This document shows, in pieces, positions 1 to 7,945 of a DNA stretch of 34,862 bases. The notes beneath the pieces are model-generated. The model was not told the origin of the DNA and made no database searches. It worked only from the letters and a program-made list of their open reading frames with translations. A program made the translations under genes and the position numbers. How positions within the stretch are numbered: position 1 is the stretch's first letter; every line of letters starts with the position of its first letter. The stretch is taken from contig JAIOQJ010000256.1 in assembly GCA_021413475.1 (NCBI GenBank), forward strand, positions 1 to 34,862, written 5' to 3'. This stretch comes from Planctomycetota bacterium (GTDB lineage: Bacteria; Planctomycetota; Planctomycetia; Gemmatales; Gemmataceae).

Positions 1-863
1 CGATCCCCATTGGGCAGCACGGCCATGTTTCGCTGGCGGCCCATGATTCGTTTCAACACCGGCAAGCCGCGACCGCATGGGCAGGCGGCTCCCACCTCGG
101 CATAGTCGCCAATGTCGTAACGCAGCAGCGGCATGGCAAAGTTATGCAGCGGCGTGACAACCACGCGGCCATCTTTTTCCTGGTATTGTTCAAACTCGAA
201 CATCGCCAACCAGTAGCGAGCACGAGCGTTCTCGGGTTCCACTTTGAGGATGTCGCGCGACAGGCGTTCAATGACTGTCCAGTCGGGGACCGCTTGCACC
301 ATTTCCAGCCGATGGGCCGCCAGCAGAATGGGCACCGAATCACGCACGCGCGCCGCCGCCTCGCGCAAACAGCCAACCGCTTCGTTACGAACCGTCGCGT
401 CCGGGATTCTCATGACGGTCCGAAATTTTTCGCGCGTGATCGAGTCATCCATCGCTTCGAGCGGCTCGCCGCTGGCCTGCGCTTTGGCATAGGCCGTATC
501 GCAGAGGATGCGCGACTTCAACCAAAGAAGTTGCCCCTGAAGATTGGACCATTTCTTCGTCTGTTCCGGCGTGGGTGTGCGTGTTTTTTCGATCTCTTCC
601 TTGAGGTCCTTCATCGCCTTTGCGTTGAGGATGTTCGCTTCATCAAAATGCGCGATCGATGCCTGCGCCCCCGTTTTAGGGTCCGCCGTCGACTCCAGCT
701 TCTCACGCCCTTTTTCGTAAACCTGTTCCGCCTGCTTGAGCGTGTCGGCGACCGTCGAACTGGGAATCATCCAGCGAACGAGGAAAAATCCTCCCACGAG
801 CAGCACGACGATCGAGCCGATGAGCAAGGTACGCCGGTAAGCTCGGGATTTTCGATTGGCCAT
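1..863 (-). CDS. Membrane-anchored protein fused in frame to a PaaK/CapK-type ligase C-terminus (partial, runs off the left edge)
   Basis: This frame is open from an ATG at 863 to the window edge (287 codons) and is missing from the ORF track because it has no stop here. Residues 12-30 form one membrane segment behind a basic N-terminus. Residues 35-225 are helical and TPR-like, including an 'ENARARYWLAMFEF' repeat-like stretch. From about residue 231 the sequence changes abruptly to 'GRVVVTPLHNFAMPLLRYD', 'IGDY', 'CPCGRGLPVL' and 'GRQRNM', the C-terminal hallmarks of phenylacetate-CoA ligase/CapK-type adenylate-forming enzymes. The ligase catalytic core is absent. The gene starts 48 nt after the exosortase fragment on the same strand, so it probably shares its operon. 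I infer a deletion fusion or an assembly join near position 170-185. The coding call is firm; a working fused protein is doubtful. Confidence 0.72.
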   Translation of the reverse strand, partial: MANRKSRAYRRTLLIGSIVVLLVGGFFLVRWMIPSSTVADTLKQAEQVYEKGREKLESTADPKTGAQASIAHFDEANILNAKAMKDLKEEIEKTRTPTPEQTKKWSNLQGQLLWLKSRILCDTAYAKAQASGEPLEAMDDSITREKFRTVMRIPDATVRNEAVGCLREAAARVRDSVPILLAAHRLEMVQAVPDWTVIERLSRDILKVEPENARARYWLAMFEFEQYQEKDGRVVVTPLHNFAMPLLRYDIGDYAEVGAACPCGRGLPVLKRIMGRQRNMAVLPNGD

Positions 864-911
864 GATAATCTCTCTTCCGGGTCTATTCAGCAAAATCGAT
901 AAATGATGACT

Positions 912-1970
912 TTACTCACGCAATAGCGCAACTGGCAAACGCGTCGCCCCGATGACCGCGCTGGCCGGCAATTGTTCATGTCTCAAGGCTGCATCGAGTG
1001 CCGGTAGAAAACTCGCTTCAATCGCCTTCAAATCGGCCTGGTGAGCGGAATTCACACTCACCTGAACAGTTAAACTCGGCGGCGTCTGTCCCAGACGCTG
1101 ATGAATTGTCTGCAAAAACGTATTGTTTGTCGATGCGGGCAATAAGGTATAGTGCCAGTAGTAGACGGCCGTACGACCTGTCGTCCCCGTGAGAAAAACA
1201 AAACGTTGTACCTGCCTCCGTTGTTCCGGATCGAGGGAAATCAACTGGCGTGCCGACAGATCCTCCGGAGCCCCCGTCACCTCTCGAATGCAGATCTCAG
1301 GATGGTGCTTGCGATCCTCGCCGATTCGGGAGTAGGCCAAGTATAGTTGAACCACCAGGCCGCTCCCTTGCAACTGATAATCCCTTAATAGCAAATCGTC
1401 GGCCGCATAGGGTAGGCGAGCTTGCAGTTCCGTCAATTCCGGACGATCGTGACCGTTCCAAACGCGGTTGCTTCCCCCATCATTGAAGGTGAACTGTTCC
1501 GGAAGAACTCGCAGCGAAGCTGCCATGCCGGGGAACGAATCGGCACCTGCCGCTTGCAAATGAATCTTGAGTGCCACTTGCAATACGATCGTCAAGCCAA
1601 GACAGATCGCCACCGGACGCAGGCGGACGGCGAGCGACCAGGATCGCTCGCCCGTCGATTGAGTTGGCTTGGGGAGCACGGTACGCCGACCGAGCAGATA
1701 ATCGACGCCGATTAAGAGAGCGAAACCCACGGGAATCGTAAATCCCGCCGGAGCGTGATGCAGCCATCCGTTCATCCATTCCGTTCCAAAGCGAATGGCT
1801 CCGAAACTCATTAGTAATACGCGTAAAACGTTGGCCAAGACAGCGAACGGTACCGCCAGGGCGACCAGGAGAACGCGGTGCCACGTGGGCCGATCGAGCA
1901 TTAGGCCGAGCAAGACCGCAAACGCTAGAAACCCGACGAGTTGCCGTAAACCGCTGCACTCTTCACCCAC
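912..1970 (-). CDS. Exosortase C-terminal half fused to an EpsI-like (DUF3485-type) domain; fragment of a broken gene
   Basis: Exosortases are membrane proteases/transpeptidases that cut and sort PEP-CTERM proteins. The catalytic motifs are visible: Cys5 in 'GEECSGLRQ', Arg50 in 'NVLRVLL' and His71/72 in 'LHHAPAG', followed by several hydrophobic helices. Residues from about 120 form a soluble EpsI-like domain ('HHPEICIRE'), a fusion known from planctomycete exosortases. The listed start is a GTG that overlaps the stop of the upstream N-terminal fragment (GTGGGTGA). The frame upstream of that GTG still reads 'SQDLNV', which is normal exosortase sequence, before meeting a TGA. The ORF is therefore the rear part of a longer gene and not a natural start. 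About 85 residues carrying the middle transmembrane helices are missing between the two pieces. Translation by coupling is possible, but activity is unlikely. Confidence 0.75.
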   Translation of the reverse strand: MGEECSGLRQLVGFLAFAVLLGLMLDRPTWHRVLLVALAVPFAVLANVLRVLLMSFGAIRFGTEWMNGWLHHAPAGFTIPVGFALLIGVDYLLGRRTVLPKPTQSTGERSWSLAVRLRPVAICLGLTIVLQVALKIHLQAAGADSFPGMAASLRVLPEQFTFNDGGSNRVWNGHDRPELTELQARLPYAADDLLLRDYQLQGSGLVVQLYLAYSRIGEDRKHHPEICIREVTGAPEDLSARQLISLDPEQRRQVQRFVFLTGTTGRTAVYYWHYTLLPASTNNTFLQTIHQRLGQTPPSLTVQVSVNSAHQADLKAIEASFLPALDAALRHEQLPASAVIGATRLPVALLRE

Positions 1971-2271
1971 GTTCAGATCCTGGGATCAACGTAAGCAAGG
2001 CCATGCGAGTATCGCCCGACTCCGGATCACCCGCCCGTGTCCAGGACCTTGCAAACAACCAAATGCAGATGATGGGAATGAGGTACCCGTGGCTATAGTT
2101 CTGGTCCTTACGCCACGCCAGTTCCACGGGAATGAACAAGGGGAAAAAGAGGACAAGTAAAATCAGAACGGTCACGGCAAGAACGATCGACGAGGCCGTG
2201 TTCATTCGCCATGTGCGCGAAAGACCAGCGGCAACGGGAAAGGACGAACCAGAGGGTATCACATCACGCAT
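1963..2271 (-). pseudogene. Exosortase N-terminal fragment (frameshifted, internal deletion)
   Basis: This reads as the front of an exosortase. A transmembrane helix ('IVLAVTVLILLVLFFPLF') is followed by the conserved 'NYSHGYLIP' motif and a second hydrophobic stretch. It then ends within a few codons of 'SGDTRMALL', where a full-length enzyme would continue through several more helices to its 'ECSGLR' active site. The stop codon overlaps the GTG of the downstream fragment in another frame. I place the start at the ATG at 2271; a GTG at 2277 and an ATG at the 'MNTASS' segment are alternatives. Loss of about 85 residues plus a frame change points to a deletion whose length is not a multiple of three. 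It lies about 100 nt after the PEP-CTERM gene, with a terminator between them. Confidence 0.7.
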
Positions 2272-2278
2272 GGCCACG

Positions 2279-2312
2279 AAAAAAAAAGCGACGGGTTTTT
2301 CGGACCCGTCGC
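2279..2312 (-). terminator. Rho-independent terminator of the PEP-CTERM gene
   Basis: A perfect 8-bp stem (gcgacggg / cccgtcgc) with a 9-nt loop is followed on the minus strand by an uninterrupted run of nine T. It sits about 60 nt after the PEP-CTERM stop codon and just upstream of the exosortase N-terminal fragment, so it would separate the two transcripts. Confidence 0.85.
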
Positions 2313-2373
2313 CTTCCTTGCAAAGGGAAGTTGATCATTCGAATGATGTCGTGATTTCAAAACGCCCAGGCGT

Positions 2374-3273
2374 TTAGCAGGCAACCGGAACCACTTGTTT
2401 GCGACGGCGATAAGTGTAACCGAGCAAGCCGACTACTCCAAGTCCGAGAACAGCCATGCTCGCCGGTTCCGGCACTGTTGCATTCACAGCACCATTGTTG
2501 GCATTTACGCCAAGACCGCTCAAAAAGGAGTATTGAGCCTCAATTAACGCATTCGGCCCGTTGGCCGCCACGAAAGCATCGATAGCCGCTTGAATTTGCT
2601 GTTGTGGAGTGCCACCGCCAACAGGAAGTTCGAAGCCGCTGATACCAACGGTCCACAGGAAATCAACCAGCGTTGTATCAGGGTCCACCCCCCCGATCGA
2701 ATCAACTAGGGTATCAATACCCGGGTCATAGAAGCCGTTTCCGTTGACATCGATTGCGCCGATGAAGCCACCGCCATATTGATTATTGTTATTGGCACTT
2801 GATAGCAATTGCGGCCCGCCGGAAACAGTGCTTCCATTGATATCAATGTTAAACTGCACGTCGGACAATGCGAATGGAGTTCCGTTGGACGTGAACGAAG
2901 CAGTGAAATAAACGGCATTTCCAAACTCACCCGCGAAGGCTCCCGATGGCGGCGTCACGCCCAACCATGAATTGAACGGGGTTGCAATAAAGTTGGAAAT
3001 GTTCGACGTAATGCTGGAACCGCCTGGAGAATAATAACCTGGAGTGCCGGCTGTTCCACCAGGTGCAAGAGGACTACCAGGGAATGTGGCGGCCGCTTGA
3101 AGTGCACTCACCGCATTGGCGGCAAAAGCAGCGTAGCTAGCCGGATTATACGTGGGTGCATTAGGGCTGGGACCGATTGCCGGGTAGATCGTTACCGAAA
3201 CTTGTGCCGAAGCGGCACTGGCCACCAATAGTCCCGCCACAAGTGAACCGACGAGAACGAAATGACGATTCAT
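2374..3273 (-). CDS. Secreted PEP-CTERM sorting-domain protein
   Basis: A 299-residue exported protein. The start was set at the ATG at 3273, not the track start at 3384, because it begins a clean signal peptide (MNRHFVLVGSLVAGLL... cut near 'ASAQ'). The body is rich in Gly, Ala and Asn. It contains an aspartate/asparagine loop, 'DVNGNGFYDPGID', which resembles a dockerin or calcium-binding loop. The C-terminus (residues 267-299) has 'VPEPASM', a hydrophobic helix and 'YRRRK', the tripartite PEP-CTERM signal that exosortase recognises, followed by seven extra residues (QVVPVAC). The neighbouring exosortase is broken, so processing would need another copy in the genome. The function of the body is unknown. 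Confidence 0.9.
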   Translation of the reverse strand: MNRHFVLVGSLVAGLLVASAASAQVSVTIYPAIGPSPNAPTYNPASYAAFAANAVSALQAAATFPGSPLAPGGTAGTPGYYSPGGSSITSNISNFIATPFNSWLGVTPPSGAFAGEFGNAVYFTASFTSNGTPFALSDVQFNIDINGSTVSGGPQLLSSANNNNQYGGGFIGAIDVNGNGFYDPGIDTLVDSIGGVDPDTTLVDFLWTVGISGFELPVGGGTPQQQIQAAIDAFVAANGPNALIEAQYSFLSGLGVNANNGAVNATVPEPASMAVLGLGVVGLLGYTYRRRKQVVPVAC

Positions 3274-3796
3274 GATTGAAGGGCAAGCGCCCCCTCGCAA
3301 GTCGATGATGGCGATCAGGAATGACGAGTCTTCCCACCCAGGATACACAATCTGAAAGTGCTCTGTCCAGCTTAAAGGTCGCATATTAGCACAAATTCAC
3401 GAAGTCTGCACATTCTCCCCCGCTTCGTTGATCGTCAATCTCTATCAAAAGGTTCTGACTGTAAGGCCGGCTGGCTATCAATAACTGAATTAAATTATAC
3501 CAAAATCAGGACAATTGTGCCCGAAACTCAAAATCTAATGGATTAAGAACCGGCCGAACTCGCTTATCGGCCTTGTCACTCAAACAAACGCTATTCTAAA
3601 AGCGATCTCAATTGATCGTTCAGCTCAGAGCCGATTCACGATAAAAAATAACCGTCTACTTTTTAGTATTTCAAATTCTACAGCACCAATTGCCAGTCCT
3701 TGATTGATGGTTGACTATTTCCGACTGGTTTCGCTCTACCCTCGCCGTTACGATGCAATCATTCGCAAAGAAACCCAAACGTCCTACGGTGCTGGC
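3274..3796. other. AT-rich intergenic region between divergent genes
   Basis: This gap of about 520 bp separates the PEP-CTERM gene (minus) from the secreted protein at 3797 (plus). It is clearly more AT-rich than its surroundings and should hold both promoters. I see a weak 6-bp hairpin (ggccga...tcggcc) near 3553-3573. I find no convincing -35/-10 pair, RNA gene or conserved ORF. Confidence 0.4.
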
Positions 3797-4615
3797 ATGA
3801 ATTCCATTCTCTTCCGCCGGTTTCTTTTTCTTCTCCTCTTCATGGGAAGCCCGTTTGTTTCCGTTCGTGCAAGTGCCCAGGAGAAGACGGTCGCCGTCCG
3901 CGAGATCGACAAACAGCTTTTCGATTCGCTCAAAGAATTGCACAACCAAGGGGCGGACCTGTTCAACGCGGGAGATTCGATCGGCAGCTATCGTCTTTTC
4001 GAAGGCACTTTGCGCACGGCTCGCGCCGTTCTTGCCCACCGGCCGGCCGAGCAGCAATTTATCGACTCGCAACTCGCCGAGGCTGGCAAGCAAACGACGA
4101 TCGGCCGACGCGCATTCACTCTACATGAAGCGATCGAGAAGTTACGGCAACGATTGCGGGTCGCTCCCGATGATGCCAAGATCGACAAGCAACCGGAATA
4201 CCTGAAGATTCCACCACGTGAGTTCAAGAACGCCCCCGAAGAACTCCTGATGCCCGAAAAGGTCAAATTGCCGGAAGAACTGACGATTCCACCGCGTGAA
4301 TTCAAGGCCCCAAAACCTGTGCCGCCGAAAGAAGGCGTTCTCGGACGGTTGCTCTGGAAGGGGACGCCGTTGCCCGGCGCGGAAGTGACGTTCGTCGCGC
4401 CAGGCCCCGTGGTACCGCTGGTGCTGATTGGGAAGACCAATGAAGTCGGTGAATACGTTCTCGTGAAAGTGCCACCCGGCCGATACACGGTGCTGTTGAA
4501 CATGCCCAAGGGCAAGTTCAATCCGTTGCCGGAACGCTACGCCAATTCGATGACGTCGCCGTTGATCGTCGATGTCAAGGGTGGCGGCGATACGCTCGAT
4601 TTCTTGCTGCAATGA
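3797..4615 (+). CDS. Secreted protein with C-terminal carboxypeptidase-regulatory-like (CNA-B/transthyretin fold) domain
   Basis: The start at 3797 is chosen over the track start at 3704 because it opens a signal peptide (MNSILFRRFLFLLLFMG... ending near 'ASAQ'). The 272-residue product has an N-terminal helical half (about 25-130), a proline-rich linker, and a C-terminal beta domain. The linker repeats 'IPPREFK' twice around a 'PEELLMPEKVKLPEEL' stretch. The beta domain reads 'VLGRLLWKGTPLPGAEV' followed by 'VPPGRYTVLL', typical of carboxypeptidase-regulatory-like domains that serve as structural or cell-surface modules. No catalytic residues are evident. It ends 40 nt from the histidine kinase stop on the opposite strand, with a palindromic repeat between the two. 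It is probably a periplasmic or envelope protein of unknown role. Confidence 0.8.
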   Translation: MNSILFRRFLFLLLFMGSPFVSVRASAQEKTVAVREIDKQLFDSLKELHNQGADLFNAGDSIGSYRLFEGTLRTARAVLAHRPAEQQFIDSQLAEAGKQTTIGRRAFTLHEAIEKLRQRLRVAPDDAKIDKQPEYLKIPPREFKNAPEELLMPEKVKLPEELTIPPREFKAPKPVPPKEGVLGRLLWKGTPLPGAEVTFVAPGPVVPLVLIGKTNEVGEYVLVKVPPGRYTVLLNMPKGKFNPLPERYANSMTSPLIVDVKGGGDTLDFLLQ

Positions 4616-4618
4616 TTG

Positions 4619-4653
4619 CCGGTGGCGACAGACCTCTGGTCTGTTGCCACCGG
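4619..4653. repeat. Palindromic repeat, family C (single unit)
   Basis: A 14-bp stem (one G-T pair) around the loop cctctgg; the core is gacagacctctggtctgtt. It lies between two convergent stop codons (4615 and 4656), where it could act as a bidirectional terminator. The same unit occurs as a perfect inverted pair at 18880-18936. Confidence 0.85.
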
Positions 4654-4655
4654 AA

Positions 4656-6272
4656 TTACTCCGCCAAGGGAAAACGCACCCGAAACGTCGCTCCCTTTTC
4701 CGGCGCTGAATCAATTTCCATCGTCGCTTGATGATGTTCCAGCACCACCACCACGAACGAAAGGCCCAGGCCCATGCCGGCACTGTAGCCCTCATACAGG
4801 GCGTTATCCCGCTTGGTGCTGAAGTGTGTCTGGATACAGCGTTCGCGGACTTCCTCGCTCATGCCGATGCCGTTATCCTGAACTTCAAGGATAACGTGCT
4901 CTCCATCGCGCCGGCCGCGTAGGACGACTTGACCTTTCCACGATGCCGCCTCGATCAACGCCTGCTTTCTTCGTGCGGGATCGCTGATGCTTCGGGCCGT
5001 CTCGCGAACGTGATTGCGCATCTCGAACGACGCATCGCGTGCGTTGAACAACAGATTCTCGATGGCCTGCTGGAGATGCGAAAGATCTCCTCGAATCGGC
5101 AGCGGTTCCGGAGCCGTTTCCGCGCGAACCACCAGTTTCCATTTGTCCGCGGCCATTTCCGACCAGGTTTGTTCCGTCTCGCGTAATACGTCGTTCAGGT
5201 CGATCTGGGTCATTTCCGCCCGGCTGGGATCGCGGCGGACGGTCCGCAAGATTTGCTGCAACCGCTCCGTCACTGTGCCGAGTGTCGAACGCACCTCTTC
5301 GAGCATGGTCGCCTGCTCACCTTCCGCGTCGCTTGATTGCAGGCAGCGTGAAAGGAGATCATTCGGCCGGACCAGCAGGTTCTTGATGTTGTGGGCATAC
5401 GAACCAGCCATAATGCCGATACTGGCGTAAAGCTGGGATTTCATCTCCAGATTCGTCTTCTCCGCCTCGGCGGCACGGCTCTCCTGACGGGCCGCTTCGA
5501 GCCGCTGTTCAAGGAGGTGGCGTACCAGGTCGTCCTTGGCCCTTTCCGCATCCTGAGCGCGCAGTTGCTCGGCAAGGCGAAGATTTTCCGTGTGTTCAAG
5601 GGCCTGGTTCGCTTCGAGTTCCGTGAGTTCCCGCCGGCGTTCGCGGCGTAAGAAAAAATAGATCCAGATGATCGCCAAAAGGCTTCCGCCCAGAGCGACG
5701 CCGCCGACCGCCCAGACCCATTGCTGGCGCTCCGCTTCTTCTTGCTGAGCCTTGTGAAAGGCATGCATGCGGTAGTCGCACGTCACCACCACACGCGTGC
5801 CGTCTTTGGCGCGATAATCGAGAAGTGGCTCTGAACGTACTTGCGAGCCTTGCTGTGTCCGCGCCGGACGATCCGGAGATTGCCATTCCAGGGCCGCGAT
5901 GTCGCGGCGATCGGGAAACGAGATCCGAACCGAATAGAGATCGAGAAACAAGGGCGTGCCGCTGCGGAACATCATCAGCGGTTCCATCATGGCATCGAGT
6001 TGGTCCTCGATTTCCTCCGTGCGCTCCGCACTGGGTTCCTGGAGATAATCGTCAACGAGTTCCGTGAGATTCTTGCGATTGGGCCGGCGTTCCTCGACCC
6101 ATTCACGCAAGGCGGCACGGTCGTACTTTTCGCTGAAACGCGAGCGATCGTAGAGCAAGAACGCCGCCCCGGCGACGACCCCGCCCCAAAGGATCAGCGC
6201 CGGGATGATGGCCCGCGCGTAACGCCAGAAGGCGGGTGCAGGTGTTCGAGAGTTGACAGGCAAATCCGCCAT
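4656..6272 (-). CDS. Membrane-bound sensor histidine kinase
   Basis: The start at 6272 (MADLPVNSR) gives 538 residues; the track start at 6440 would run back into the upstream gene. Transmembrane helices lie near residues 20-41 and 185-208 and bracket a periplasmic sensor region. A long coiled coil (about 210-280) leads to the H-box 'YAHNIKN' (His294), an NtrB-like variant. The N-box 'AIENLLFNARDA' (about 403), G1 'DNGIGM' (about 466) and G2 'GMGLGLSF' (about 499) complete the HATPase domain. It starts 16 nt after the upstream binding-protein-like gene, so the two are almost certainly co-transcribed and may form a ligand sensor. No response regulator is encoded nearby. The kinase assignment is secure; its signal is unknown. 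Confidence 0.93.
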   Translation of the reverse strand: MADLPVNSRTPAPAFWRYARAIIPALILWGGVVAGAAFLLYDRSRFSEKYDRAALREWVEERRPNRKNLTELVDDYLQEPSAERTEEIEDQLDAMMEPLMMFRSGTPLFLDLYSVRISFPDRRDIAALEWQSPDRPARTQQGSQVRSEPLLDYRAKDGTRVVVTCDYRMHAFHKAQQEEAERQQWVWAVGGVALGGSLLAIIWIYFFLRRERRRELTELEANQALEHTENLRLAEQLRAQDAERAKDDLVRHLLEQRLEAARQESRAAEAEKTNLEMKSQLYASIGIMAGSYAHNIKNLLVRPNDLLSRCLQSSDAEGEQATMLEEVRSTLGTVTERLQQILRTVRRDPSRAEMTQIDLNDVLRETEQTWSEMAADKWKLVVRAETAPEPLPIRGDLSHLQQAIENLLFNARDASFEMRNHVRETARSISDPARRKQALIEAASWKGQVVLRGRRDGEHVILEVQDNGIGMSEEVRERCIQTHFSTKRDNALYEGYSAGMGLGLSFVVVVLEHHQATMEIDSAPEKGATFRVRFPLAE

Positions 6273-6288
6273 GAAGGGACGCTCCGGT

Positions 6289-7770
6289 TCAAGGGGGATC
6301 GCCGGCCAACCGCCGAGCTTTTCGCGAGGGATAGGGTGCTTGCAACGGTTGCGTTTCCTTGACCCGCTTCCAGTCGCCGCCAAGCGTTCGAGTCCAAACC
6401 TCAAGATCCGCGCGTGGATTGATACGGCCCATTTCTCCAATATCCGGTTTCAGATAGACGACGTACTCCGAGCCTTCGCGGCGGTTGCCGTCCTCGTCGA
6501 AAGAGATGAGCGTTTGGGAACGGATGTTCCGTTGCAGCCTATCGGCATCGCGGACCAGGTCGCCATCGTCGGGCCGGACGGCCGCCAGTACCACGCGCAT
6601 CAATTCCGTGTAGAGCAAGACATCGTCCGTCCCCGCGGGTGCCCGTAATTGATCGTCCCAGTCGATCGGGTTTTGGTGCGCGAAGAAGACGAGTGGAATC
6701 GACAAATCACGCATATTCCAAAGCAAGGCCCCGTCGCGATATACATCGTTGATGCTGATGGCATCTCCGTTGATGGCCACGAGGTTTCGGCCAATCAGCG
6801 GCGATTCTCCCGTCAATGCGCGAAGGAATCGGCGTGCCGGTGCCGTCGAGGTCGGCAAAATGAGCAGCGATCGTTGGCTCGGCAGCGTGGGAGCCTCGGC
6901 CAGAATGTACATCGCGTACTCGGCTTCGGCGCGGTTCGCTCGATCGAACAGCCCGACGCTGTATGGAGGATGGCTGATGAACGGCTGCTCGAAGCGGCCG
7001 GCCGTCTTGGTCTTCACCGCCTGGCGAAATTTCTCCGACAGGTCGATCGAGTAAGGATCGTCTTTCCATTCGACCGGAAAAATCACGGGTGGATCGTCGT
7101 TCTTCTGCTTTGACGGAGCGCCGCTGGGACGAAGCTCCGGCTTGTGCCAGACAAAATCGACAACGGCTCGAGCCATCTGCTCGTTCGTGAAGCAGAATCG
7201 AAACGACCGTTCGGGATAAATCTGAGTGAGCTTGGCACGCTCGCTCCCCTCGCCAACTTCGTTGGCCGTGGCCGTGGTGATGAGGAATAGGGGCCGAGGG
7301 CCGCGCCATTGCCTGCGTGCGTTGAGATCGCTGGCCAGATCGCGGGCCCGATCGCTCGAACCGCCGCCAATAATCGCGAGCGGCGGCGGATTTCGCTCGG
7401 CCAGGGCGTCGATCCATTGACGCGAATTCATTTCACTCGTTTGCTTGTACCAGCGAATTCGCATTTTCCCCGGGCGATTCTTCCACGAGATCACGACCTC
7501 GGGAATCCCGGTCGTCTGTTCGAGAAATGCCCGGGAATCATCAATCGAAAGGTCCGAGTTCGCGCGAGCGGCCCGGTTGATGCCGATGACGAAACGTTCC
7601 CAGGCCGCGTACGCGGTTGTCGTGTTGAACCAGGCGATCTCAATATCGCCATCGGGAACCGATAATACGCGGCCGGCCGGCCGTGCGACGAGCCGATCGC
7701 GGAAGGCAAATACAACGACGCCACCCAAGGCCGACAAGATTAAGAAGAGGAAGAGAATTCGCTTCCGCAT
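6289..7770 (-). CDS. Membrane-anchored periplasmic binding-protein-like sensor
   Basis: A 493-residue protein with one N-terminal membrane segment or uncleaved signal (about residues 5-22) and a large exported part. Stretches such as 'FRFCFTNEQMARAVVDFVW', 'LAIIGGGSSDRARDLA' and 'LLILPTSTAPARRFLRAL' are arranged like the two lobes of a type 1 periplasmic binding protein (the LivJ/receptor-ligand fold). This is a fold-level impression, not a firm family match. It is the first gene of a two-gene unit with the histidine kinase 16 nt downstream. I infer that it binds a small molecule and signals through that kinase, instead of feeding a transporter, since no permease or ATPase is present. The ATG at 7770 begins the hydrophobic segment directly. 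Confidence 0.7.
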   Translation of the reverse strand: MRKRILFLFLILSALGGVVVFAFRDRLVARPAGRVLSVPDGDIEIAWFNTTTAYAAWERFVIGINRAARANSDLSIDDSRAFLEQTTGIPEVVISWKNRPGKMRIRWYKQTSEMNSRQWIDALAERNPPPLAIIGGGSSDRARDLASDLNARRQWRGPRPLFLITTATANEVGEGSERAKLTQIYPERSFRFCFTNEQMARAVVDFVWHKPELRPSGAPSKQKNDDPPVIFPVEWKDDPYSIDLSEKFRQAVKTKTAGRFEQPFISHPPYSVGLFDRANRAEAEYAMYILAEAPTLPSQRSLLILPTSTAPARRFLRALTGESPLIGRNLVAINGDAISINDVYRDGALLWNMRDLSIPLVFFAHQNPIDWDDQLRAPAGTDDVLLYTELMRVVLAAVRPDDGDLVRDADRLQRNIRSQTLISFDEDGNRREGSEYVVYLKPDIGEMGRINPRADLEVWTRTLGGDWKRVKETQPLQAPYPSRKARRLAGDPP

Positions 7771-7801
7771 CGGACGTCATCTCCCTCGTAATTCGTGAAT
7801 T

Positions 7802-7832
7802 GGCGAGCCGGCTCCCGTCAAGGGCCGGAGGA
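7802..7832. repeat. Palindromic repeat, family A (single half-element)
   Basis: Begins ggcgagccggctcccgt and continues into gggccgga. It matches one arm of the inverted pair at 18528-18596. It lies between the divergent starts at 7770 and 7946, so it is not a gene-end terminator here. Confidence 0.7.
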
Positions 7833-7934
7833 ATTTTGCCAAGCCAATCGGACATTATAGAACTAGGATGAGCGGAGCACGGAATTCCGACAACGGCAAC
7901 TCTCGGCCGCTGCAAATACGAACATTCAATACCC

Positions 7935-7941
7935 AGGAAGG
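7935..7941 (+). promoter_or_regulatory. Ribosome binding site deciding the zwf start
   Basis: AGGAAGG lies four nt before the ATG at 7946. It supports that start over the track start at 7868, whose extra 26 residues have no family counterpart. Confidence 0.75.
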
Positions 7942-7945
7942 CATC

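Noticed and set aside
144-902. 252-residue plus-strand ORF at the left edge
   Set aside because: It is antisense to the open minus-strand frame that has a membrane anchor and recognisable ligase motifs.
2132-2377. 81-residue plus-strand ORF between exosortase and PEP-CTERM gene
   Set aside because: It spans the intrinsic terminator and the opposite strand of the exosortase N-terminus; no coding signs.
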